Positions 6,009 through 13,497 of a stretch of 48,894 nucleotides of DNA are shown in pieces (the stretch's first letter is position 1; each line of letters starts with the position of its first letter). Under the pieces are notes generated by a model. It was not told the origin of the DNA. It searched no databases and was given only the letters and a program-made list of their open reading frames with translations. A program made the translations under genes and the position numbers. Origin of the DNA: Rikenella microfusus (GTDB taxonomy: Bacteria; Bacteroidota; Bacteroidia; Bacteroidales; VadinHA17); the NCBI GenBank assembly GCA_020722575.1, contig DYKN01000001.1, positions 194,795 to 243,688 on the forward strand. The letters are read 5' to 3'.

Positions 6009-8165
6009 TTATTGTACGATTTTCATTTCGTCAACAAGATGTCGGGCTCCTGCATAAATATCCATTACCCAGAGTACATATCTTATGTCAACGGCAATTG
6101 TTCTCTGAAGTTCCGGTTCGTATGCCACATCGCCGCTCATTGCTTCCCAGTTTCCGTCAAAGGCCAGCCCAATCAGTTCGCCATTTGCATTAATAACCGG
6201 ACTACCGGAATTACCTCCGGTAATATCATTGTTTGTTGTGAAGCATACAGGCATATACCCTTTAGGCGAAGCATAACGGCCAAACTCTTTCCTGTTATAG
6301 AGATCAATCAGTCTCTGCGATACATCGAACTCATAATCACCGGGTTTATATTTCTCCATGACGCCTTTTAGAGTTGTGTAATATTTGTATGTAACTCCGT
6401 CACGCGGGTCATAATCGAGAATCTGTCCGTAGGTAAGTCTCATTGTTGAATTGGCATCGGGATACTGCGTTTTGTCAGGCATCATTTCCATAAGAGCAGC
6501 CATCCACAGTCTGCGTCCTTTCAACAGGTCTGAGTCATACTGGCTCAGGCCGTTGCTAACTTCGTTACTGACTTTATTGATTGAGGTTGCAGTAAGATAA
6601 ACGGGATCATTTTCAAGTACTTTCAAAGAAGGATTGTCAAGGAATGCGAGAAGCTTTGATTGTTCAGAAAAAACTGACTTTGCAAACAGATCATCTACAA
6701 ATTTATCAATATTACCTTTGTACTTCCTGTCAATCACATTTGTATAAAAATCAGGATGAAATTTTGCGGGAACATCCTCACGATAAAGTCTCATCATAGC
6801 CTTTACCGATTTTTTATCGGTTGGCGGATTATAATCCTTATAAAATGATTCTGAGATGTTGTTTTTAATATTGTTAACAAGGTCTGTCAGTCTCTTTTCA
6901 TCTCCTGATTTAAGTGCTGAGATGAGGGATGTAGCCAGCTGGTTAAGTGCTAATATTTCGCATCCCTGTCGGAAGCATTCGCTCAGGTACTGTTGTGTGT
7001 GGGCATATTCAGCTCTTTTTTCAATAGAATTTTTTATGAGGGTGAGTGCTTCACCGTACTTAGCCTTTCTTTCCGGGTTTTCGTTGACCCATTTATTGAA
7101 TTGTTCCTCGATCTTCTGTTTTTTGGCTTTTACATCGAGTCTTTCAAGACCTGCCTTCTGGCCAATTGAGTATTTCCAGTAGTTTGAAGAGCCTGAGTAT
7201 TTTGAGGCATACTGTATATTTACTTTCGGATCAGCTTGCATATCGGCCATCAATATATCCTGTCGCAGGCCTCTGATTTTTATCCTGTTGGGATGGGTAA
7301 TTTTAAGAAGTTCATCCACTTCATATGATGTATAATATCGGAGAGTTCTTCCGGGGTAGCCCAGTATCATTGCGAAGTCGTTCTTATTGAGGTCTTTTAT
7401 TGAGACCGGTAGAAAATGGCGGGGTTTGAGAGGTACATTTTCTTTAGAGTATGGAGCCGGTTTACCGTCGGGCGCTGTATACACGCGAAATACGCTGAAG
7501 TCGCCTGTATGCCTTGGCCATTCCCAGTTGTCGGTGTCGAACCCGAATTTACCTATTGATGAAGGAGGTGCACCAACAAGTCGTACATCGTAAAATCTTT
7601 CGTAAACAAAAAGATAAAACTGGTTCCCGTTGTAGAATGAAGCCACAGTTGCATTGTACCATGTGCCTTTTGTGGCGCTCCTCTGTAATTCCAGCCGGGC
7701 TGCATTGATAGCATTGTTTCTTTCGGTCTCGCTCATTCCTTCTTTTACAGCAGAAAGAATTTTATCGGTTACATCTTCAATCCTTACAAGAAAAGTAACG
7801 GAAAGGCCGGGATTGGGTAGTTCTTCTTCCCTTGTCATTGCCCAGAATCCATCCTTCAGATAATCATGCTCAACAGAGCTGTGTGCCTGAATCTGACCAT
7901 AACCACAATGATGATTTGTAAGCAGAAGTCCTTCAGGTGATACTATTTCACCGGTACAACCTCCTCCGAAAATAACAATTGCATCCTTGAGGCTTGCCCT
8001 GTTAACACTATAAATATCTTCTGCTGTAAGTTTAAAGCCAAGTTCGGTCATTTTCCCGATATTAAGCTTTTCGATAAGAGGTAAAAGCCACATGCCCTCG
8101 TCCGGAAAGGCCTTAAAACCCAGACCGGAGAGAAGAATAATTAGTGTCAGTGTAAGTTTCTTCAT
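6009..8165 (-). CDS. dpp7: S46 family dipeptidyl-peptidase, DPP7 type
   Basis: 718 residues starting at MKKLTLTLIILLSGLGFKAF, a clear signal peptide; an in-frame start 8 codons upstream would lengthen it without reason. It is a periplasmic serine exopeptidase removing dipeptides from the N-terminus of peptides. The trypsin-like halves are separated by a helical domain (about residues 270-560). Catalytic His86 lies in TNHHCGYG and Ser653 in GGNSGSPV. The residue that separates DPP11 (Arg, acidic P1) from DPP7 (Gly, hydrophobic P1) falls in GLAFDGNWE as Gly671, so DPP7-type specificity is predicted. Length fits the family (about 700-720). It supports peptide feeding, typical of asaccharolytic or proteolytic Bacteroidota. 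It is a single-gene unit with its own terminator at 5927-5958. Confidence 0.94.
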   Translation of the reverse strand: MKKLTLTLIILLSGLGFKAFPDEGMWLLPLIEKLNIGKMTELGFKLTAEDIYSVNRASLKDAIVIFGGGCTGEIVSPEGLLLTNHHCGYGQIQAHSSVEHDYLKDGFWAMTREEELPNPGLSVTFLVRIEDVTDKILSAVKEGMSETERNNAINAARLELQRSATKGTWYNATVASFYNGNQFYLFVYERFYDVRLVGAPPSSIGKFGFDTDNWEWPRHTGDFSVFRVYTAPDGKPAPYSKENVPLKPRHFLPVSIKDLNKNDFAMILGYPGRTLRYYTSYEVDELLKITHPNRIKIRGLRQDILMADMQADPKVNIQYASKYSGSSNYWKYSIGQKAGLERLDVKAKKQKIEEQFNKWVNENPERKAKYGEALTLIKNSIEKRAEYAHTQQYLSECFRQGCEILALNQLATSLISALKSGDEKRLTDLVNNIKNNISESFYKDYNPPTDKKSVKAMMRLYREDVPAKFHPDFYTNVIDRKYKGNIDKFVDDLFAKSVFSEQSKLLAFLDNPSLKVLENDPVYLTATSINKVSNEVSNGLSQYDSDLLKGRRLWMAALMEMMPDKTQYPDANSTMRLTYGQILDYDPRDGVTYKYYTTLKGVMEKYKPGDYEFDVSQRLIDLYNRKEFGRYASPKGYMPVCFTTNNDITGGNSGSPVINANGELIGLAFDGNWEAMSGDVAYEPELQRTIAVDIRYVLWVMDIYAGARHLVDEMKIVQ

Positions 8166-8318
8166 GATTAAAAGGATTTTATTAAACATTATATAATTGA
8201 TGATCAGATTAATAAGTTAGCTTTGAAAAAATCTTTTGAAGTTTATTTTGATTCTAACAATAAAACATATTGTATTTTCAGGGGATAAAGTTAATTTTTT
8301 CCTGGAATAAAAAAGATT

Positions 8319-8918
8319 TCAAAAATCAATTAAAAGTTGTGTCTCGGAAAGGGTGAAAGATTTTCTGTGATATGGGGTTATTCCGTGTTTTTTTATTGCT
8401 TCTCTATGGGATAGGGTTGCATATCCTTTGTTTTTATTCCAGTTGTATAGGGGATATTCATCATGGATTTTTATCATATATTCATCCCGGAAAGTTTTTG
8501 CAAGGATTGAGGCTGCTGCTATCGACATGAAGAGGCTATCTCCTCCTGTTATTGTGCGGAATGGGGTATTGCCGTATGGGAAAAAGCGGTTACCATCAAT
8601 AAGGAGGAATCCGGGTTTTGTTTTCAATCCTTCTATTGCAAGATGCATGGCCTTCATGGTAGCCCTGAAGATATTTATTTTATCGATTTCAGAATTATCA
8701 ACAAATGCCACATTATAGGCTATTGCAACTGAAATTATTTCCTCCCTGAGTTCTGATCTCAGGTGGGGAGTCAGTTTTTTTGAGTCGTTTATCAGGTGGT
8801 TTCTGTATCTTTTTGGCAGAATAACAGCTGCGGCTACTACAGGTCCGGCAAGCGCTCCTCTGCCGGCCTCGTCGCATCCGGCCTCAACTATATTTCGGTA
8901 AAAATAAGGCTTAAGCAT
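8319..8918 (-). CDS. rnhB: ribonuclease HII
   Basis: 199 residues. It cleaves RNA in RNA-DNA hybrids and removes single ribonucleotides from DNA. The N-terminal signature AGCDEAGRGALAGPVVAAA carries the first catalytic Asp-Glu pair; later acidic residues occur in FLLIDGNRF and ASILAKTFRDEYM, and the end contains NKGYATLSHREAIKKHG, typical of the family. Length is normal. The start ATG lies 5 bases after the stop of the glycosyltransferase gene, so the two are probably co-transcribed with the glycosyltransferase first. Confidence 0.96.
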   Translation of the reverse strand: MLKPYFYRNIVEAGCDEAGRGALAGPVVAAAVILPKRYRNHLINDSKKLTPHLRSELREEIISVAIAYNVAFVDNSEIDKINIFRATMKAMHLAIEGLKTKPGFLLIDGNRFFPYGNTPFRTITGGDSLFMSIAAASILAKTFRDEYMIKIHDEYPLYNWNKNKGYATLSHREAIKKHGITPYHRKSFTLSETQLLIDF

Positions 8919-8923
8919 AAGTA

Positions 8924-10057
8924 TCAGGAGTTGTAACCAATAGCTGTTTCTATGCTTTTTCTAACACTTTTTGCAGTGTTTTCCCATTTGAATTTTTGTG
9001 ATTGAAGAATGCCATCACGGGAGAGTTTTTCACGGAGTTCACTATTTTTAACGATCTGGATCATAGCTTCACATATGTCTGGAGGATCAGCCGGATTTAC
9101 ATATAAGGCTGCATCACCTCCTATCTCAGGCAATGATGTCAGGGATGAAAGTATGACTGGTGTTCCGCACCTCATAGCTTCGGCTGCAGGTATCCCGAAT
9201 CCTTCAAACCAGGGCACAAAAACAAGAGCTTCAGCAGCGGAATAAAGCAGTCTGAGTTGATGGTGAATAATTTTACCCGGAAGGATAATATCTTCTCGCC
9301 AGGGGGAAAGGCGGATCATCCTGTCGGTCTCACGGTTAAGGAAAAGCCTTTTGCCGGCAAGGACAAGTTTATGTTTGAATCCGGTTTTTTCTCTGAACAG
9401 ATGCCATGCTTTAATGAGCCCCGGTATATTTTTCCTTGGTGAAAAATTACCTACAAAAACAAAATAAGGATCTCCGCCAGTAAGGTTCTTCCGGAAATTG
9501 TATTTCTCCTCATCAGTTGCAGGGTAAAAATAGTCCGAAACACCATTCCATGCAACATCAATTTTCTCAGGATTTATTCCAAAGTAAGAAGAAATATCAT
9601 CCCGGCAGAACATTGATACCGTTATTATCCGTGATGCTTTAAAAGCAAATTTTCTGTAAAAATGCCTGTAGTAAAGACCTGTCAGAAATGGTGTGTCGGA
9701 AGGCCTGTGGTAAAAAGAAATGTCGTGTATAACAGCTACCTGAGGGATATCGCTTTTCAATGAAATGATACCGTCGGGAGATAAAAAAATGTCGGGTTTG
9801 ATTTTTTCCAGCAGTGGAGGAAGTTTTTTCTCATGCCAGTAATACCAGAGAAGCGGATGACGGGTTGAAGGTTTAAGAACAACTCCACTGCAGTTTGATG
9901 AAAAAATCAGAGAACTGCTGTATTCCCGATCGAAAATAAAAATAAATTCGTCGTCAGGATTGTTTATTACCAGTCTTTTTACTGTTTCATAGGTAAATCT
10001 CGATATTCCGTCATCCGGTATCTCCTTCAGTTGTCTTGCACTGACTGCTATTTTCAT
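8924..10057 (-). CDS. GT4-family glycosyltransferase
   Basis: 377 residues, a retaining GT-B glycosyltransferase. The N-terminal acceptor half includes KPDIFLSPDGIISLKSDIPQ and VAVIHDISFYHRP; the C-terminal nucleotide-sugar half begins at FVGNFSPRKNIPGLIKAW and contains the E-x7-E signature in EGFGIPAAEAM, followed by RCGTPVILSS and LPEIGGDAAL. Family members add mannose, glucose or similar sugars to polysaccharide or glycolipid precursors; the substrate cannot be read from sequence. No signal peptide. There is no surrounding polysaccharide cluster, so a role in a dispersed surface-glycan pathway is only an inference. It is the first gene of a pair with rnhB. Confidence 0.92.
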   Translation of the reverse strand: MKIAVSARQLKEIPDDGISRFTYETVKRLVINNPDDEFIFIFDREYSSSLIFSSNCSGVVLKPSTRHPLLWYYWHEKKLPPLLEKIKPDIFLSPDGIISLKSDIPQVAVIHDISFYHRPSDTPFLTGLYYRHFYRKFAFKASRIITVSMFCRDDISSYFGINPEKIDVAWNGVSDYFYPATDEEKYNFRKNLTGGDPYFVFVGNFSPRKNIPGLIKAWHLFREKTGFKHKLVLAGKRLFLNRETDRMIRLSPWREDIILPGKIIHHQLRLLYSAAEALVFVPWFEGFGIPAAEAMRCGTPVILSSLTSLPEIGGDAALYVNPADPPDICEAMIQIVKNSELREKLSRDGILQSQKFKWENTAKSVRKSIETAIGYNS

Positions 10058-10224
10058 TAAGGTCAGAATTAAATAAACTTTAAGATAATTGAACTTTTTA
10101 TTTTTTAAAGGGAAAAATCACTACGAATTTTATGACAAATAACATAGGTATTAACAAAAATTTGAAAAATTGTTGATAATTTGTTGAAAAATATTTTATT
10201 TTGAAGTCTTTTGAGTCTTTAAGA

Positions 10225-10725
10225 ATGAAAGGGAAAGGGGTTATATCGGCGATTGCGCTGGTAATATCGGCTCTATGCAGCTATTCTCAGGGACTTTCAC
10301 ATCAGGTACTGGTTCCGGGAGCTGATGTTGTATCAGCCGGAGGAATCTATTATTCACAAACAATTGGGGAAACTGCAATTCAAATAATAGGGTATTCTGA
10401 GCATGTTCTTACTCAAGGATTTCAACAGCCCAGACTTAAAATAAAAATAGGTCCTTCACCAATGGGAAATGGAGTAAATGTTTATCCCAATCCTGCTACA
10501 GATTATTTTAATATTGAATTTTTCGGGGAAAATGCTCGCGATTACAGCTTTTCAATAATCAATATTAACGGGCAGAAAATATTTTCGGATAAAATTAGTT
10601 TTTCCGAATCACACTGGTATGTAAGGGAGGTACCGGTAAAGAATTATGCCAGAGGATTCTATTTTATCAAAGTTGTCAGCAAGGATAAGCTTATCAACAG
10701 GACTTTTAAGATTGAAAAGATGTAA
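10225..10725 (+). CDS. small T9SS-secreted protein with type A C-terminal sorting domain
   Basis: 166 residues counted from the ATG at 10225; the frame also has a TTG at 10201, but MKGKGVISAIALVISAL is the natural start of a signal peptide ending near SYSQG. The short mature part (HQVLVPGADVVSAGG, QTIGETAIQIIG, LTQGFQQP) is a motif set seen in many Bacteroidota surface proteins. The C-terminal ~80 residues are a type IX secretion sorting domain: VYPNPATDYFNI, then ININGQKIFS, GFYFIKV and a Lys-rich end. The domain would send the protein through the outer membrane for surface attachment or release. Function of the mature part is unknown. It precedes the collagen-like gene by 12 bases, so the two form an operon. 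Confidence 0.88.
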   Translation: MKGKGVISAIALVISALCSYSQGLSHQVLVPGADVVSAGGIYYSQTIGETAIQIIGYSEHVLTQGFQQPRLKIKIGPSPMGNGVNVYPNPATDYFNIEFFGENARDYSFSIININGQKIFSDKISFSESHWYVREVPVKNYARGFYFIKVVSKDKLINRTFKIEKM

Positions 10726-10737
10726 ACTTTCAGAAAT

Positions 10738-12186
10738 ATGAAACTGCTAAAACCTGTAATTAATTTGGTGTTTTTACTGTTCGTTTTCAATATTTTCAGG
10801 ATTGAATCGCAGACACTTCCGGTTGGGATCCATTATCAGGCTGTAGCTCGTGACAGTTACGGCAAAGAGTTATGTGACAGAGAAATAGACGTTAAGTTCT
10901 CAATAATTTCAGGCAATCCTCTCGGAACCCTGGAATATGAAGAACTTCATACGAAGGTCAGGACTTCAAAATATGGGGTGTTTTCTCTTGTTATAGGGAG
11001 CGGAATTAACACCGGTGGCAGGGTATCGAGGTTATCTGATATTTCATGGGAAACGGCAAATCATTATTTGAAGGTTGAGGTTAAGTTTGATAATATTTTT
11101 ATGGATATGGGCACCATTCAGTTTATGGCTGTACCCTATGCACTTTATGCTATGAAATCTCTCGAGCCTGGCCCGCAGGGACCTAAAGGTGACACGGGCC
11201 CACAGGGGCCTAAAGGTGACCCTGGCCCGCAGGGACCAAAAGGAGATCCCGGTGACCCCGCAACCGACGACCAGGTACTTTCTTTCGACGGAGCAAACCT
11301 ATCAATCAGCGGAGGCAATACCATAAACCTGTCATCTATTATTATTCCACATCAGCTCTCTATTGACGGTGACACCCTTTCAATATTCGGTGGTAATGCA
11401 GTTATACTTCCGAATCATATTCAGGACCTTAATCTTGATGCCAATAACGTCCTGAAAATTACCAAGAACAACAATGCCACGCCCATTGACCTTACAAGAT
11501 ACCTCGATAATACTGACAATCAAACCCTCTTTTTCAACCCGGCAACCTATAAACTATCGATCTCCGGGGCAACAGGTGAAATTGACCTGTCGACGCTTAA
11601 AAACGATTCCGATGCTGACCCGACAAACGAAATTCAGGATCTGGTTCTTAATAACCACGAGCTCACCATAACCGGGAAACAATTACCCAATAAAATCAAC
11701 CTTTCACAATATCTCGACAATACCGACAACCAGCAACTCAGCTACGACCCTGTTTCAAATTCCCTCTCACTTACTAACGGAGGAAGTGTAAACTTGGGCT
11801 CCATTGTGGCCTTCAGAGCTAAAAAACTTATTTCAGAAGCAGCTTCTTCTTTATCAGATGTTACTTTCATTCCAAACTCAATGGATTATAATGACGGAAA
11901 TGCTTTCAACCAGTCCACAGGTGAATTTACTGCACCTGCAACGGGACTTTATAATTTCAACGTCTCGTATTATGCTAATGGCACCGGGGGCTCAAGAAAA
12001 TTGTCATTATTTTATAATTCATTATTGTATGAAGACCTTGCAGTTGAAATTACTTCCGAAACTCAAATTACATCAAGATCCATAACAATGAAATTAAATT
12101 ATGGAGATGTAGTAAAGCTTGTAATTAATACTGGAACATCTACCCAGACCGGTACCGGTACCTTTTCGGGTTTCAGGGTATATTGA
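10738..12186 (+). CDS. exported collagen-repeat protein with C1q/TNF-like C-terminal domain
   Basis: 482 residues. A signal peptide (MKLLKPVINLVFLLFVF, end near ESQT) is followed by an N-terminal domain found in many Bacteroidota fibre proteins (GIHYQAVARDSYG, MAVPYALYAM). Residues 145-171 are nine collagen Gly-X-Y triplets made of GPQGPKGDT/P units. The middle (about 175-355) has degenerate beta-strand repeats, including two copies of YLDNTDNQ. The last ~125 residues (FRAKKLISE to TFSGFRVY, with TGEFTAPATGLYNFNVSYY) look like a C1q/TNF-like trimeric jelly-roll. Collagen stalk plus C1q head suggests a trimeric surface adhesin or fibre. There is no T9SS sorting domain, so how it reaches the surface is unclear; its operon partner does have one. 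Confidence 0.82.
   Translation: MKLLKPVINLVFLLFVFNIFRIESQTLPVGIHYQAVARDSYGKELCDREIDVKFSIISGNPLGTLEYEELHTKVRTSKYGVFSLVIGSGINTGGRVSRLSDISWETANHYLKVEVKFDNIFMDMGTIQFMAVPYALYAMKSLEPGPQGPKGDTGPQGPKGDPGPQGPKGDPGDPATDDQVLSFDGANLSISGGNTINLSSIIIPHQLSIDGDTLSIFGGNAVILPNHIQDLNLDANNVLKITKNNNATPIDLTRYLDNTDNQTLFFNPATYKLSISGATGEIDLSTLKNDSDADPTNEIQDLVLNNHELTITGKQLPNKINLSQYLDNTDNQQLSYDPVSNSLSLTNGGSVNLGSIVAFRAKKLISEAASSLSDVTFIPNSMDYNDGNAFNQSTGEFTAPATGLYNFNVSYYANGTGGSRKLSLFYNSLLYEDLAVEITSETQITSRSITMKLNYGDVVKLVINTGTSTQTGTGTFSGFRVY
11170..11250 (+). repeat. three 27-bp tandem repeats encoding collagen triplets
   Basis: Units 11170-11196, 11197-11223 and 11224-11250 each encode GPQGPKGDx. They differ only at a few third positions (CCG/CCA, GGA/GGG, CCT/CCA), so expansion or contraction by slippage is plausible. 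Confidence 0.9.
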
Positions 12187-12296
12187 CACTTCAGTTACCT
12201 TAAAAATTGAATTTTTTCAAAGAGACATTTTGTTTTATCTTATTTTATAAAAGAATGAAGGGAATCACAAAGAAAGAATATTTCCCGAAAAATTAT

Positions 12297-12304
12297 TAAT
12301 TTCG
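12297..12304 (+). promoter_or_regulatory. probable -7 promoter element of prfB
   Basis: TAATTTCG at 12297-12304 differs by one base from TAnnTTTG and lies 23 bases before the prfB ATG. The call rests on position and similarity only. Confidence 0.4.
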
Positions 12305-12327
12305 CGCCTCAATAATAAATTCTGGTT

Positions 12328-13423
12328 ATGGTAACTGCAGAAATGATTAGAGAGCTTGCTGAACGCCGTGATGCGTTAAGGAGGTATCTTTGACATAGAG
12401 GGCAAGCTGGGAGAAATTGGCAGACTTGAGAATGAGAGCCGTAAACCTAATTTCTGGGATGATCCAAAAAAAGCAGAAGCTATCCTTAAAAAAATTTCCA
12501 GGTTGAAATCGTGGGTTGATGAAGTGAACAAGGTATCGACCGCGCTGGATGATCTTGATGTACTTTATGAATTTTACAGGGAGGGAGAGGTTACGGAGGA
12601 AGATATTGACAATCATTACAAAAATTGTCTTTCCTTAATCGAAAACCTGGAGTTACGCAACATGCTGCGTAAGGAAGAGGATCAGCTCGGAGCTATTCTC
12701 AAGGTCAATGCCGGTGCAGGAGGTACGGAGAGTAACGACTGGGCTTCAATGCTTTTGAGAATGTATATACGCTGGGCTGAGAAAAACGGTTATAAGGTCA
12801 GACAGCACGATTATCTACCGGGCGAAGAAACTGGAGTTAAATCAGCTACCATCGAAATTGAGGGAGAGAAAGCCTATGGATATCTGAAAAGCGAAAACGG
12901 AGTTCACCGTTTGGTGAGAATATCTCCTTTCAATGCACAGGGGAAACGCCAGACAACTTTTGCTTCAGTTTTTGTGACACCTCTTGTTGATGACAATATT
13001 GAAATAGAGATAAATCCCGCTGATATTACGTGGGAAACATACAGATCGAGCGGAGCTGGAGGACAGAATGTTAACAAAGTCGAAACAGCTGTAAGACTTC
13101 GCCATCATCCGACTGGCATTGTTATTGAGAACCAGGAATCACGATCCCAGCTTGCAAACAAGGAGAATGCTCTGAGGATCCTCAAATCGATGCTTTATGA
13201 CATGGAACTCAGAAAACGTGAGGAAGAGAAAGCAAAAATAGAGGGTAAAAAGAAAAAAATTGAATGGGGATCTCAGATAAGATCTTACGTATTGCATCCA
13301 TATAAACTTGTTAAAGACCTGCGAACAGGATTCGAGACCTCAAACGTGCAGGCAGTACTCGATGGCGAAATAGATGGCTTTATAAAAGCATACCTTATGG
13401 AATTTGCCGGTCAGGATGAATAA
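12328..13423 (+). CDS. prfB: peptide chain release factor 2, programmed +1 frameshift
   Basis: The gene begins with ATG at 12328 and reads [21 protein letters not shown] before an in-frame TGA at 12391-12393. Ribosomes must slip +1 at CTT TGA C and continue at GAC (12392), giving a full product of 364 residues ending at 13423. The +1 frame holds the SPF tripeptide that recognises UGA ([18 protein letters not shown]) and the GGQ catalytic loop ([14 protein letters not shown]). RF2 releases peptides at UAA and UGA. Reading only the long frame, with its first ATG at 12503, would lose the N-terminal domain. The gene is isolated, with about 140 bases of mostly AT-rich sequence before it. Confidence 0.95.
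12379..12394 (+). promoter_or_regulatory. RF2 autoregulatory frameshift site
   Basis: AGGAGG (12379-12384, internal Shine-Dalgarno-like), TAT, CTT, TGA, C: the same arrangement and spacing as the classic prfB recoding site. Low RF2 slows termination at the UGA and favours the +1 slip, so RF2 controls its own synthesis. The preserved AGGAGG is notable because Bacteroidota rarely use Shine-Dalgarno sequences for initiation. Confidence 0.94.
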
Positions 13424-13438
13424 ATCCCATTAATTGAC

Positions 13439-13486
13439 AAATCTCATTAGATAATATAAAATTAATTGTTTAGTTTGATGAGATTT
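13439..13486. repeat. inverted repeat ahead of mutA
   Basis: AAATCTCAT (13439-13447) and ATGAGATTT (13478-13486) are exact complements separated by 30 bases, ending 11 bases before the mutA start. It could fold into a leader stem or be an operator, but the AT-rich context makes chance possible. Confidence 0.35.
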
Positions 13487-13497
13487 AAAAGATATAA

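Noticed and set aside
7387..7863. Several overlapping plus-strand open frames of 60-110 codons within the peptidase gene, and similar ones antisense to dnaE and mutB.
   Set aside because: They lie wholly inside well-supported genes on the other strand and show no protein family features.
13424..13497. Possible cobalamin riboswitch before the B12-dependent mutase genes.
   Set aside because: Only 74 bases separate prfB from mutA, and no B12-box-like sequence is seen; a cobalamin riboswitch needs about 200 bases.
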